From Macrocybe gigantea (lineage: Eukaryota > Basidiomycota > Agaricomycetes > Agaricales > Callistosporiaceae), in the NCBI GenBank assembly GCA_011319805.1, contig SJRY01000239.1, forward strand, positions 62,001 through 126,000: a stretch of 64,000 nucleotides of DNA, read 5' to 3'. The notes below the pieces were generated by a model. The model worked only from the letters and a program-made list of their open reading frames with translations. It searched no databases and was not told the origin of the DNA. Both the position numbers and the translations under genes were made by a program. The stretch's first letter is position 1; each line of letters begins with the position of its first letter. Shown here piece after piece: positions 34,778 through 48,512 of the stretch.

Positions 34778-37700
34778 GGCTAAGAGAAAGAGGAGGGATC
34801 AAGCTGGAAAGCGCTTGGGCGAGAAACAACCGGAGTCGAAGTTGATGCGCCTACTAATATTGCCTTGAAGTATGCTGGTTCCTAATCCGGACAGATATGG
34901 AGGTGGCGTTTCTCGCTCTCACGATGTGAAATCGGGATCATTTAGCTGTGCTATTCTGGCTGAGATGAGTATCTAGGAGGAAGTTTCCACTTGCTTACGA
35001 ACAAGTCCGCAATTGAAATGCCGTCAGATAGACAAGTATGTATGTTTGCAATCCAGTTACTTCTATATGGAGTTTTATCACTGCTTGTGGACTCGAATTT
35101 GGTACGCCGGATCTGTCGGACAAAGCGAGAAGCGGAGGAACACCTTTTCTCGTCCTTTTGTCCGGATTCGATGATGTGCAAAACAAGGACAACAGCCGGC
35201 GTTTTTGTCTGACTTTGTCCTAAGAGTCCGTCATTCAGCTTTCACTAACCTTTCTTGTGTGACGATACAAGAGACCGGTTTGTTCGTCCAGGTAATGGAA
35301 GATAAGAGTTCTTGATGAAGCCAACCCGATTCAATTCAAGGGTCGCCCCGTTAATTCCAGGGGGATGACACATCCTCCATCATTTTCTGCACTTTTTTTT
35401 TCCTTTGCGCTTGGTCCTCGGACCTGTATATACGTTTATTTACATCTATGTACCCACACCCCCTGCGTCCCTCGAGCGTTCTCTTCAAAAAGGCAGTGAT
35501 GGCAACAAATCTTATTCCCGATAGCAAGGCAATCTGCGACGACCAATTAAATTTCACACATTCCTTTTTTTTTGGTGCTGTCCCGTTACTCATGATGGGC
35601 CTGCTACGTCTGAACCACCTTCGAGATCAATCCCGTCTGTCTCGAACGGCACAACAATCCCTCAACTTATGTCCTATGTCCGATGATAATCCGTCAGCAC
35701 AGTCGTCATCTCTTACTTTCATGTCCATCTGCGAAACTTGGCAACGCATCGCTCTCAGGACCAAGGCGTCCAAGCGTTTTTGCGGGATTTATTGGGCGCG
35801 GACCGTTTTCGGACGGCGCCACAATTCACGGACGCAAAACGTCTAATCATATGCATAACAAACAACAAGAAAAAACATTGAATTGCATTTTCTCACTTGG
35901 CGATTGGCAACAATCCTTCGAGAAATAAATGGACGTCCCGCCGATTGGAATCTAATTATTTATCCAAGGACCTGGCTCCTGGAAGTCGACCATCTTATCA
36001 TATGTGTTTCGCCAAAACAGACTGGAAGGGTGCATGATCTGCCTCCTTGCCTGTTCTCAGGGTCGAGACTTGATTGCCGCAGAGTCGCAATCGGCGCATG
36101 ATTGTGGTAATGCCGCACAGGGCCAAGATTGGAAGAAACGGGAAAAATCTGACGATCAGGTTCACTCCTGGTAGAGAGAGGGGGGTAGGCATGCGAAGAA
36201 CACCGATGAGGGTCTTCTTTAGAGAAAAAAAAAAGACATTGTCATAAGATGGGCTTCTTTGCATGTCATAAGCCATGGCGGCATAACGCTCTTCGACCGG
36301 GCGACATGCAGTTTCCGCGAACGCTTGTTCGGTTTTGGGTAGGTAACACGTCACGCAGCGCTTGCGCCCAGGATAAGGCGACCCCTCGTGTCAACCAAAA
36401 AGAAAAAAGAGAAACAATCACACAATTCATTCGAGTAATGTCGGCGGGAAGAAATCGGAAGCTCGCCCTCCCCAGATTCGTAGCGTCATGCTCAACATTT
36501 TCTGATGCGACGACGGTAAGGGTCGGGCATCACTGCCTGTCCATTGCGGTGGTGGATGGGACATTGATAGATATCTTTGACGAAACGAGGTGTACAGCTT
36601 CGAGTGTCACAGCGGTATGGCGACGCCGCTGCGACCATGATGCAACGAGGCTTTCCTGCTATCATCACCCTATGGGTGAGCACCACTTGCAGGGTAAATT
36701 TTCTTTTTTGAAATATGAGATAAAATAAAAACGTCCGATGGGTAATATCATACAACTTCTCGGACCGTGCCGCAGGCATGCGAGAACAAAGAGTACCACC
36801 ACAGGTTTCGTTTGACCGCCCAGGTTTGAACAAAAATACAACAATTCCCTGAGATTTATTAGCATGACAGACGTTCCTGGGAAGGGGGTGACAGTTTCGA
36901 GGTGATGACGAACATAACTGTAAAGTCTGAGATAAATCTCTTGGATGACACAGGCACGCCGAGGAGGAAAGGGACTTAGGTGGCAAACGGCGCATTGGTC
37001 GAGCGCAGCACGGTCGTTGCCCCAAACGGTCGCGAGCTTTGGGCGTCCGGCTAACTAAAGCTCAATAGGAGAAACTTCGCGCAAACTCTAACCGTACATT
37101 GACAAGAATCAGCACGGAAGAACTCATGCTGGAGAGCATGCTGCAGCTCTATGTGGATGAGCAATGATAGCCTTCTGTGCCTAGAAGACTGATTGCACAC
37201 CTCTTCGAATCGGCACGCAAAAGGGAAAAGCAATGGCGTATAACGGTGGAGGTTATCAAGGACTGTCCTTCGTTCCGCCGTCGGTGTCAGAACATCCTTG
37301 ACAAAATCGCCTAGAACAAGAGAACACGCATGAAAGGCGACAGATGGCCGTGCCAAGTGACGCCAGAAGGATAGGAACAATGACATGCACTTCAGACACG
37401 CGAAGGCGATACGCCACCGTCGAGGTCCTAAAAAAGGAACCAGCCACTGACACAGCGCGGTATTTTTGTATGTTGCAGCCTAGTAATAGTAAGAACGACA
37501 GTGAATTGCCTTTCGTTTGGTGGTCAATAGAGTAGCGAAGCGTTAGGCACGGATGAGCTGATACACGTAGAGATGACAACTTGCTCCTGAGCGACGAAGC
37601 GACATGGGCGCATCTCCAGGTTTACCAGCGCAAAGACGCCGCAGCATTGGAGCCGCTCTCCACCAAAACAAGCTCCGAGACAAGTGGCGCAGACGCAGCA

Positions 37701-39005
37701 GTCCTTCCGATCCGAGCTTTGAGAAATATCGACGTCACACCCAGGTCGTAAATGGGAATCAAATATCAACAGAATAAGCAGGCGCGAGCGATGTGACGTT
37801 GCCTTGACATTGCAGTCTGTGGCTGAAAAAGCGCCAGGGTCCCTCGTATCTGATGCTATGAGGTATTCATAGCGAGGGATTAATTTTGATAACATGTGTT
37901 CATCCGGACAGGAATTCGAACGCGTCCATTTCAGCCCGAGAACGTCGCTGAACGTCGAATGCAAGAGTCGCCAAAGTGTCACCCGCTCCATGAGAATCCG
38001 ATATTCCATAGTGGAGACAATCCAACAGCTCTAAATAAGGTCATGATCGATATTTTGGAAGCAAGAGCGCCTCAATTGTTGGATAAGAGAACCAAGCGGC
38101 GCCATGAACTGTCACAAGTACGACATTTCCGCAAGCATAGTTGGCATTTGCTACCAGTCCCGGTGGACAAGGAAGGATCGATACCTGACCAAATATTACG
38201 TCAAAAGGCGCCCCAACGTAAGATAACGACCGAGTCTTCGACGGCGGTAAAACCTGTGCGATGGTGTATTCGTATGCTGTGGCCACGGCCACAATGTCCC
38301 TCCGCTGCGATGCACATCTAGAAAGTAGCCTCGAGGACTGACTGATAGGCTATAATCGAATCCTGAAACACGGGTTTGCCGTGTGTTGGAGAGACAGCGG
38401 CGTTTAATCAACGCTCGCTGTTGACTTGCTATCATTATGGATTGCTGTGCGTCTTCGACTCTTGTACAGCCTCAGCGCAGACAAAAAGGCAGGGACGCGA
38501 AAGACCCTCGAGAGGTGTAACGACTCCTTCGTCGATCACTTGCCTCTTCGAGTCATCTAAGCAATTTGCCGGCAAGAATAGAGTCCCCGACGTGACGCTT
38601 CGAGCCATTCAAGATCTTGTACATTCCATTCCAAGCCGTCTATAAATGACTATGAGCATTCCGATCCCAACAGTCCGAGCGATCAAACACCTTCCTCAAG
38701 CGGTCTCCTGCGCTTGGACAGGCTGGTAAGCATCCTCGAGGACAATGGCCGAGATAAGGCGGTGCTAAACGTGAAACTTTGATGGATTCATGGCCATATC
38801 ACCTTTTCTGTGATTATGAGACGCTAGGGACCTCATCATCACCACTGGGCGGTCAGCGTCATGAAAAGCGAAAGGGAGCACACGGTCAGCAGGTTTGCAA
38901 GGCACGTGGCTGTGCGTCCACGTGATATGTAAGATTTTTTCGAGTCGTCTCTTATCTTACCAACTCTGAGCTGCAACTAGAGACCCTTTCATTCTCTGCT
39001 AGATC
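34778..39005. other. 4.2-kb gene-poor region
   Basis: This is the longest stretch without a gene I can support. Minus-strand open frames at 37524-38009 (Cys-rich middle part, CCVCATCLGACFGGE) and 38041-38292 are the most protein-like, but neither has recognisable motifs or splicing to neighbours. The right end should hold the GMP synthase promoter. I see no terminal repeats or transposase motifs. Confidence 0.45.
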
Positions 39006-41284
39006 ATGGCGGAAATTCACGACAAGTTTGATACTATTCTGATTCTGGATTTTGGATCCCAAGTTAGATACCCTTCTTTCCGATTTTTGGTATCTCACTC
39101 ATCGGAATGTATTGCAGTACAGCCATTTGATTACTCGCCGATGTCGCGAACATAATGTATACGCCGAACTAATGCCATGCACGTTCAAAATGAAGTATTT
39201 GAATTTTAAGCCCAAAGGTAGACGAAAGACCCTAATAGAAGCCTCGCACTCAACTTGACCCGCCATGCGTCGTATCAGGCATCATTCTTTCCGGATCACC
39301 ATATTCTGTGTATGGGAAGGATTCTCCACATGTAGACCCTGCCGTCTTCGAGCTCGATGTACCCATTCTCGGTATTTGCTATGGTTTGCAGGTGAGTTCT
39401 CCGTTCTAGACGTACGGTCATGCAAGTTCCATGCCATTGAATTAGATCTCGAACTTGGCTAGGAAATGGCATGGAATCTGAAAGGAAAGGTCGATCCGTG
39501 CGATCATCGCGAGTATGGATTCGCGCAACTGAAGATGACCCATGCCGTGGATGGAAATGCGGGCGTCGACTTGCTCTTTGAAGGTTTAGGGGATGAGATG
39601 CAGGTGCGAGGCACCAAAGCTGTCTCAACAGTTACCATGACAGTATTTCCTTAGGTCTGGATGTCCCATGGTGATCAACTTTCAGAGCTCCCGCCAGATT
39701 TTCACATCATCGGACACACGCAGTCCGCGCCATATGCCGCTATCATGCACAATTCGAAACCGTTCTATGGCATTCAATTCCACCCTGAGGTGACCCATTC
39801 TCCTAGGGGAAAAGAAGTCATTGGCCGCTTCATCTTGAACATCTGCAAATGCAGCAACAACTGGACAATGGTATGCACGTGTTTGCTTCTCGCGAGCTTC
39901 TTTCCGATTAAGTTTGTTGAAAAATGGATTGAATAGGAGGAATTCATTGGAAAGGAGATTGCTAGGATTCGGGAAATCTGTGGCCCCAAGGGCCGAGTCA
40001 TCGGTGCCGTCAGCGGTGGGGTAGATAGCACAGTCGCGGCGAAGCTCATGCACGAAGCCATAGGTGACCGGTCAGTCGATGCCGTGGTAGTGTGCCCCAT
40101 TCGGAGCTTGACCGCTTATCAGGTTCCATGCCATCATGGTGGACAACGGCGTGCTTCGTTTGAATGAGGCGCAGCAAGTCCACGAGATGCTCAACAAGAA
40201 CCTGGGGGTCAACCTGACCGTCGTGGATGCGTCTGATCTCTTCTTGTCCAGGCTCGATGGCATCGAAGACCCAGAGAAGAAGCGCAAAATCATTGGCAAC
40301 ACTTTTATCAATGTGTTCGAAGCGGAGGCCACAAAGATTGAAGCCACAGCAGAGAACGAGGAAAAGTCGGCAAGCGAGTCCAAGGGGCGCGTGGAGTGGT
40401 TGCTGCAGGGGACTTTGTATCCTGATGTGATCGAGAGCATAAGTTTCAAAGGCCCAAGCGCGACAATCAAAACGCATCACAATGTCGGCGGATTGCTGAA
40501 GGACATGAAACTCAAGCTGATAGAGCCGCTGCGGGAGCTGTTCAAAGGTTCGTGACCTGTTTCTCACAGCGTCCCACGGAGGGCTCGATGACTCGCCCGC
40601 CTGTCAGATGAAGTCCGGGCTCTTGGCCGGCTACTCAACATCCTGCCCCACTCGTGCAACGTCATCCCTTCCCGGGCCCTGGGTTGGCGATTCGGATATT
40701 GGGACCAGTCACCCGAGAGCAAGTCAAGATACTCCAGCAAGCAGATAGCATTTACATCGAAGAGATACGGAAGGCGGGCTTGTATAATGAAATTTCTCAG
40801 GCTTTCGCTGTCCTGTTGCCGGTGAAAGCGGTCGGTGTCATGGGCGATCAGCGAACGTACGAACAGGCGAGTCATCGTTGCTACGCGAGCGCGTTCTCGA
40901 GCGGGGACGGGGGCGCCCGCGTTCCTTGTCGTGGAAATGTGATGGACTGAATGTTCGCTTATCAGGTCATCGCTCTGCGGGCGGTACAATCCGAGGACTT
41001 TATGACGGCGGACTGGTGTGTCATTTTTTCACCGTCGTTCCTTCAATTAACGACGACCCTCCCCTCTCCCGCGCTCTCGGCGATTGACGCTCGTTGTGCA
41101 GGTATGTGTTTCCCCCGGAAGTCCTTCGGCGGATATCGTCGCGGATCACCAACGAGGTTGCTGGAATCAATCGCGTCACGTACGATATCTCTTCAAAACC
41201 TCCCGCGGCAAGTTTTATCGCTCATGTCATTCTTGGCACACCGACTGACCCTTGATATGTCTTCAGACTGTCGAATGGCTTTAG
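39006..41284 (+). CDS. GUA1: GMP synthase (glutamine-hydrolysing)
   Basis: This enzyme makes GMP from XMP, ATP and glutamine, the last step of guanine nucleotide synthesis, in the cytosol. The amino-terminal glutaminase domain shows ILILDFGSQ (split from [11 protein letters not shown] by an intron), [17 protein letters not shown], the nucleophile in ILGICYGLQ and the catalytic His in [12 protein letters not shown]. The ATP-pyrophosphatase P-loop is [17 protein letters not shown]. Then come [16 protein letters not shown], a [14 protein letters not shown] stretch, [27 protein letters not shown] and a carboxyl part ending in a VEW tripeptide. One intron has a GC donor (cag/gcgagt at about 40868). 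Two one-base breaks exist: a missing C at 40641-40643 before [12 protein letters not shown], and the last junction at 41211, out of phase by one. Confidence 0.93.
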
Positions 41285-42999
41285 ATGCTTTTTTTTTTTT
41301 GCAATCTTCGACCGATGTTCTTTTGCAATCAGCAGCACAGACTGACCATGTGGAATGTACACTTATCACAATTGCGCCCGCATTATGCACCCTAAAATGC
41401 AGAAGCTCTGCCTAATACACCGGACCGACGGTTTGCAATGGTTGATCAAGATAAGTACATGCCAGCCTGTGCTTCTGCCATGGGCCATCAGAAAGATTGC
41501 GGCAGCATCATTGCAAGGCCTGGCTGGGCGTGACTTAGCGCCTTTCGTCTCAAGGGCATCCGTTCAATCGGCAATCAGCCGTGGGACGTTCCACGATTCA
41601 TATTGGGTCCTATTTATGATACATGATTCATGTCTTCTCTTTTTTTTTTTTCTCATGTCTTGAGCGCGCATAGGTACCGTCAGCGGGGCGCCGCTCACCT
41701 CGGAAGACATGCAAAGAACACGGACATGAGATGTCCATATCTGTATATTGATACCGGCCTTTTACGGGACCTTCTTGAAGCTAGTGTTGAGTCACGGTGC
41801 ATCTATCTGAGATCGTTCGAGACGTCACGAAACGACACACTCTATTGATGCTGAAAAATATGGAGATGGGCTAGGTAGGTAGATGGTCAAAGGGGCACTC
41901 CCCCTGGCATAGACGTCGTGGCTGATGATGTCTAAATGAGACTTGACTTTTGGTCGAGGGAGGCGTTTCATCTTTCACCGACATCGGAATCAACAAAGTG
42001 TGTCCCTAGGGAGAGGGAAATCCTCGCTAAAAATGGCAAGATATCTGACAATGCTCCTCCTTTCGCTATCCACATGCAGCAAAGGAAGCCAACGATCTGC
42101 TGACTCATAAACCCAAAGGGCTTAGAAAAAAAAAAGTACAGGAAAAGCCGCTGAGAATTTGCGGTGTTCGAGCCACGAAGCGGGCAAGCGTCGAGAGGGG
42201 AAAGGGGGACAGAGCGGAAATGCCGTGATTCCGGAAAACTCAAAATGGACAGACGGCAGAGCTTGAAATCAGGAATCGGAAACTGGGGTGCAGTCCGGTA
42301 GGCAAGGCCCATGGCATGGTGCTTTGACGGCATTGCAAAGTTCCGCTTCGCTTGATGGCTTTTCCGTCCTTCGTTAGCGGCTTCGTTGCAGCCAATGGAC
42401 GACGTTAGCCTCCGGACTCGTCGGTCTGCATGGAGAAAAAATGCCCGACGCTTCATATACGAGAGTATTCGGATGGCAAAAAAGTGTTTCATGTCCCTCG
42501 AGTCGAGTTTAAACGGCCATGATGACGATAAAATATGGCGTTAAGAGGCGAATGTGGGCGCGATGAAACAGCGTCCCAATCAGAGGGTCCGATTTGAAAT
42601 GGATGAACTCGACAATCATGATTTCAGACTTTATGGGCAGCAACTGAGGACAATTGTACTGTATAGGCTTACCGGAAAGTTGATTGAGCGCCATTACTGG
42701 CTGTGAAATGTCCAACCTGCAGTCCGCAACGAACTCGATCCCGAGTCGCCAAGTCACCCATGATGGCAATTGCTATCTTTTATCTAAATCATTGCATTCT
42801 TTTGTCCTCAGTGAATGAACTCGAGCTTCATCCTCTTTGACTCGGAACCTCTTCAGCTCCGTCGTGGAGTGTCGGTGGTGGTGCAAAGGGCGTGGGAACA
42901 TTCCGGAAAAGGAAACGACGGACAGGAGCACCGCCGTCCACGCACTGACAACGACGCTGACTGTTGCTTTCACCAACTCGACTTTCCCCGTAGCCAACC
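41285..42999. other. Intergenic region of 1.7 kb
   Basis: No supported gene. A 174-codon open frame on the minus strand (41968-42492) has no family motif and an unusual composition, and is left out. A T-run lies at about 41290 and an A-run at about 42126. The XRN1 promoter must lie at the right end. Confidence 0.45.
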
Positions 43000-45900
43000 A
43001 TGGGTGAGTTCGGCGACGATATTGTCAGGCTTGAGCGGCCTAACTGGTTATTAAACAACAGGTATTCCGAAGGTATGGGCCTCAGATCCGAGTCCTTTGC
43101 TTTTTCCTTACGCAACTGATGCTGCCGGCAGTTTTTCCGTTACATTTCGTGAGTTTTCTGTCGTTCATCCACGGAAACTCGTGTTTGATGCGTGTATACA
43201 GAGAACGCTACCCATTGACCTCTCAACTCATCCAAGAAAACAAGATCCCGGAGTTTGGTGTGTGGCAGCCGGTGCAAGAGGAGTTTACCGCGACCTGACA
43301 CGCACGCAGATAACTTGTACTTGGATTTCAACGGGATTATCCACAACTGTGAGTTGCACACCCGTGCAGCTGCGACGTCAGGCTCACATGGACACATAGG
43401 CTCGCATCCCAATGACGAGGACGCCCATTTTCGGCTATCCGAGGAACAGATATTCACCTCCATCTTCGCATACGTCGACCACCTCTTTGGCAAGATCAAG
43501 CCAAAGAAGCTCTTCTTCATGGCCGTCGACGGCGTCGCTCCCCGCGCGAAGATGAACCAACAACGGAGCAGGCGGTTCAGGACCGCCAAGGAGGCGAAGG
43601 AGGTACGGGAGAGGGCGGAAAGAAAGGGAGAGAAGCTGCCGGACGAGAAGGCCTTTGACAGCAACTGCATCACACCAGGTTCCGTCGCGACAGCTTGCCT
43701 CGGCCGCATCTCCGTGCCATGCTAAATTCGTCCACTCCACAGGCACACCCTTCATGGCGCGCCTCTCCGCGCAATTGCGCTACTTTATAAACAAGAAGAT
43801 CACCGAAGACTCCAATTGGAGGGACATTCAGGTCGTGCTGTCGGGACACGAAGTGCCCGGCGAAGGCGAGCACAAGATCATGGAGTACATCCGCCTGTCG
43901 CGAGCGCAGCCGGACTATAATCCGAACGTGCGGCACTGCTTGTACGGTCTCGACGCGGACCTCATCATGCTCGGGTTGCTGAGTCATGACCCTCATTTCT
44001 GCCTCTTGCGAGAAGAAGTCAAGTTTGGGCCCTCATCGAGGAAGAAGACGGGACAAAAGTGAGAAATCCTTTCATTCCAACTACAGTCCAACTCGTAATA
44101 CCGTGCTCTACAGTTTAGAATCCATAACTTTCTATCTCCTGCACCTCTCACTTATGCGAGAGTACCTCGACCTCGAATTCCGCGACGTCGAGCCTTTGTT
44201 AACGTTCGACTATAACCTGGAACGAATCATCGATGACTTTATATTGCTAGCTGTATTTGTAGGGAACGATTTCTTGCCTAATCTGCCGGATTTACACATC
44301 CACGAGAACGGGCTGGAGAAGCTGTTTGAAGTGTACAAGAAGGTCCTTCCTGGGATGGGTGAGTCCGACCGCGGTACCGCTCCGTCAGCAGCTCATTTTG
44401 ACGCGTCCGTGACGTAACTACAGACGGATATATCAACGAGAGCGGGACGCTCAACACGAAGAGGTTGCAGCTGATACTGGACGAGATGGCGGTCTGGGAG
44501 CGGGAAGTGTTCGAGAGGGAGTATGCTGATTTGAATTGGTACAAGGGCAAGCAAGCGAAGCACAGAAGGGAGTTGGAAGGGCGAAAATCGTCTCCAAGCT
44601 TGGTATGTCCCTCCTCCCGTTCTTTGCTAAACATCCTATTCACATTTTTCGCCGACAGTCCTGACGCGGCCACAACGGGTCATATTCGACAAAGTCAAAC
44701 GTTTGTGCTCGAAAACCACAAGGCGGGGTCCATCACCCACGCCACACGTCTCGCGATGCGAAACGACTTTCCCGCGCGGGATCGCAAGTTCATCGACAAG
44801 CTCGGGCAGGACCTCCATCTCACCATCGCCTGGGACGAGTACGACGAAGAGGACGTGAACCTCGTCACGTGGCGGTTCCCTGGTGCCCTGGACGAGCCGT
44901 TGCCCGAGAATGGGGAGAATGAGGGTATTGCGGAGAACGAGGCGGATGGGGCGGCCGTGGAGGGAAAGCCGAACGGGGTGAATGGCGAGGCGAGCAGTGG
45001 AAGGGAGAGTGAATGGGAAGACGTCGATGAGGAGGAAGATGAGGAGAGTCGTGCCGCTGTTGATCGGGTTTTGGCCAAGTACGAAAAGGCGCATGTCATG
45101 GAGGATGACGAAGGCGGTGGGTTTGATGCGCGGCACGAGCAGTCCCTTAAGGATAAAATGGACGAGTGGAAGCGAGGATACTACAAGGCGCGTTATTCGG
45201 GTCGAGATTTTCGCTCTGTTCGAAACGGACTGACAGCTGGCCAGGGAAAGCTGGAAATCAGCTACGACGACCCGAAAGCCATGGGGGATCTAATTTATAA
45301 ATATGTGGAAGGTTTACAGTGGGTTATGCATTATTATTACAGCGGCGTCGCCTCCTGGGGGTGGTTCTATAACTATCATTATGCCCCCCGCATATCTGGT
45401 GAAGAGATCTCCTTTGTGTTGTGGCCAGAGCATTTGCTCATTTGTAAATCTAGACTGCGAGGCGTCGACCAGATGTCGTTCGAGTTTGAGCTTGGCAAAC
45501 CGTTCAGGCCGTTCGAGCAACTCATGGGCGTTCTGCCCGTGGCAAGCATGGAGCACATCCCTCTTGCGTATCAGGTTGGTCCATATCCATCATATTTTCG
45601 AAACTCGGTTCTAATGTTGCGTACGTTTTAGGACCTCATGTACGATCCAAACTCCCCAATTCTTGATTTCTATCCTTTGGAATTTGAGCAGGATCTCAAT
45701 GGGAAGAAACAGGATTGGGAGGCGATCGTCAAGATTCCGTTTATTGACGAGGACAGACTCTTGAAAGCCATGGCTGGCGAGTTTCCCGATTCTCCTTCAA
45801 TATATGCAATGTTCATTGTTTTTTTTTTCCGACACGAACAGCTCGCGAGCATAGGCTGACTGAGGAGGAAAAACAGCGCAACTCGTTTGGCACGAGCACA

Positions 45901-48512
45901 AAGTTTTCGTACAGCACGGGCGAACCCACCATCTACCCTTCGTCGTGCCTGGGTTCTTCCCTGCACTGTACCGCTGCACTTGCGTCATGGAACCATTCGA
46001 TCTGCCGACCTTGGACGGCCTGCACCTCGTTCCCGGTCTGTGCGACGGCGTCCTGACAGGCGCAGAAGCACTGGCCGGCTTCCCATCCCTCAAAACGCTG
46101 CCTCACACATCCTCGCTCGGCGTTCACGGCGTCAACGTGCACGGCAGCGAGAGCCGCAACAAGTCCATGGTCATACACATCAAGAACCCATACGAGAGCA
46201 CAAAAACGGAGGACGTGGCGCAGAAGATCGTCGGCGAGCGCGTGTTCATCGGGTGGCCGTTCCTCCAGGAAGGCCAAGTCGTCGCTGTGTCCGACTCGCT
46301 GTTCAAGTACGAGAAGATGGCGGTCGTGCCTGGCACGCCGCCAAAGGTCGTTTCGACCCCGCATGCGCCGCAAGGGTTGGGGCATTGGAAGGGAAAGCCG
46401 AGAGGATCGAGGAGGTGTATTCCAAGAGAAGCGGAGTCATTACTGGCCCTGTCGAAGTTCTGTTGCACGTCAAACCCTTGAAAGGTTGGCAATTTCTTCC
46501 GATTATTGCCTCCTGCATGCCTGATCCATCCTGTCTTTCTCCAGGCCTCAAACGTCTTGAATCGGGTGCTTTTGTAAAAGATTATGAAGGGAGCAACAAT
46601 GAAGTTGAAATGGCGCTGCAGACGGCCGTGTTTGAGGTTGCGTCGGAGGATCCTCGGTATTTGGAACGTGCTGCACCCCCTTTGTCGGAGGAATTCCCCG
46701 AGGGCAGCAAGATTTTCTTCCTGGGCGAGCATGCATACGGCGTGGCAGCGCAAGTACAGGCCACGACTGAGACGAGTCTCTCGGTTGTCCTTGCGGTAGG
46801 CTATGCACCTTGCATCCTTGAAGAATCACTGTTGACGAACATGATGGACAGTTCTTCCCATCCGAGAAAGTCGAGAACGAACAATTCAAATCGATCGTGA
46901 ACAACCGCAAAGCCATGTATTATTATCCGTCATTCAAGGCCGCAGAGATGATTGGCATATCCGGCCGCGCTCTGTCGAAGATCACGTCGAGCTTTATGGT
47001 CCTGACGTCGGACAACCACAAGCATAACCTCGGTCTCAGTTTGAAATTTGAGGCCAAGGCTCTCAAGGTTATCGACTATTCAAAGAAGGACGGAAGGCAT
47101 TGGGAGTTCAGCGAGAAGGCCGTCGACCTCATCCGCGAGTACAAGGTAAGCTGCCTTGTCAGGTCTTGGGGACGACGATCTCACGTGTCACAGGCGGAAT
47201 TTCCGGAGATTTTCCGGTCATTAGACACCTGTGGTGAAGGTTTGTCCATCTAGGTATTTGCTGTTGTGTTGATTACTGAGATATTGTTCAAGCCATGGCG
47301 AAGGCAGCTGAAGTCCTTCCTGTCCAAGATCCTGACATCCGGGTTCGGGAAATTAAAGACTGGTTGAAATTAAAAGGAGTTCGAAATTTCGAGCCCGTTT
47401 CACTCTTCTGTGATCAGTTGTCAAAGGTGACTATGCCACTCTCGTGAATTCTTCAAGGGGACGCTTCTGACTGCGATGCTTCTCCAGGAAACGGTAGTCG
47501 AAATCGAGAAACTAGCAGATGCATTTACGCAGGGCAAGTCCTCGTCTGCCTTCAAGAAAGCCATCGTCAAAGGCATACCTCGACAAGCCGTGCTGAAGCC
47601 TTCGCATGCGGTTTACCGGCTGCAAACCAGCATTTCGCGCTGGGCGACCGAGTTGTGATGGTGCAGGATTCTGGAGGCGTGCCGCTATCCGTGAAAGGCG
47701 TCGTCATTGGCCTGAATGCGAAATCTATGGATGTCATCTGGGATGTGCCTTTCATGTCTGGTGGCACGCTGGGAGACAGGCAAGTTGTATCCAATCTTAG
47801 TAATAAGATGTGTAAACTAACTTGTTTGTTTCTAGATGCTCGCAGTACCGAGGTTCAAGCGTGGAATTCAACACTTGCCTCAACCTGTCTGATCCTCAGT
47901 TTGTCGCTTCCACAAGACCAAAAGCAGCACCACCCCATGCCAATCTACCGTTCAAGCCGCGGTTCGGACCTCATCCGGCCATCAGACCTTCGCCTGGACA
48001 AGTCGCTGCCTCTGGCTTCCGCGCAGCTCCCCTTGTCAAGTGAGTCCTGTATGTGTAATATCCATATCTGAAATCTTATACCATATTTCAGTCACACATC
48101 CCATGGAGCCCCCGTTCGTATCATGACAAATCCGAACCGCGGACGAGGCGTTGGTTTCGTGAACGGCCGCGGTGGACATGCTTCTCATCAGCAAGCACCG
48201 TATCAACAGCCGCAGCAGCAGCCGCACCATCACACATCTCAGCCTCAAATCCACCAGCAGATCAACGTCGTGCAAGCCCCTGGAGCACCTATCATTGTGA
48301 ACGCTGGCTCAGACGTGCCACCGCAAGACACGGAAACAATCCATGTGCACCCGCCACATCACCCCAACCGAGGATACCCTCCTCGAGGGCGCGGACCCGT
48401 CCCAGGATACCGAGGCCGTGGGATGCCTCATCTCGACCGCGGACGTGCTGCGCCAAGAGGCGCCTTCCGTGGAAGAGGTCGAGCAACCTTTGCCCCGGTG
48501 TTGACTTCCTAG
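43000..48512 (+). CDS. XRN1: 5'-3' exoribonuclease 1
   Basis: XRN1 degrades decapped mRNA in the cytoplasm. The start MGIPKFFRYISERYPL is assembled from very small exons (43000-43003, 43062-43072, 43132-43148, 43202-43257). The catalytic block follows: [87 protein letters not shown] and [14 protein letters not shown], all with the acidic residues that hold magnesium. Later come [16 protein letters not shown], the [20 protein letters not shown] block, and an SH3-like and RG/Pro/Gln-rich tail ([18 protein letters not shown]). One intron uses a GC donor (gcgagt at about 45779). Four one-base losses are needed to keep frame (about 44580, 44703, 45947 and 46397), all consistent with undercalled short runs. 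Confidence 0.93.

Noticed and set aside
37524..38009. Cys-rich minus-strand frame that could be a hydrophobin
   Set aside because: Cysteine spacing does not follow the eight-Cys hydrophobin pattern and there is no signal peptide at the start.
42110..42200. Possible tRNA or pol III promoter boxes
   Set aside because: The B-box-like TGTTCGAGCC has no matching A box at a proper distance, and no cloverleaf could be drawn.
41968..42492. 174-codon open frame on the minus strand
   Set aside because: No motif, odd composition with many Phe and Arg, no splice partners; looks like chance in a gene-poor stretch.
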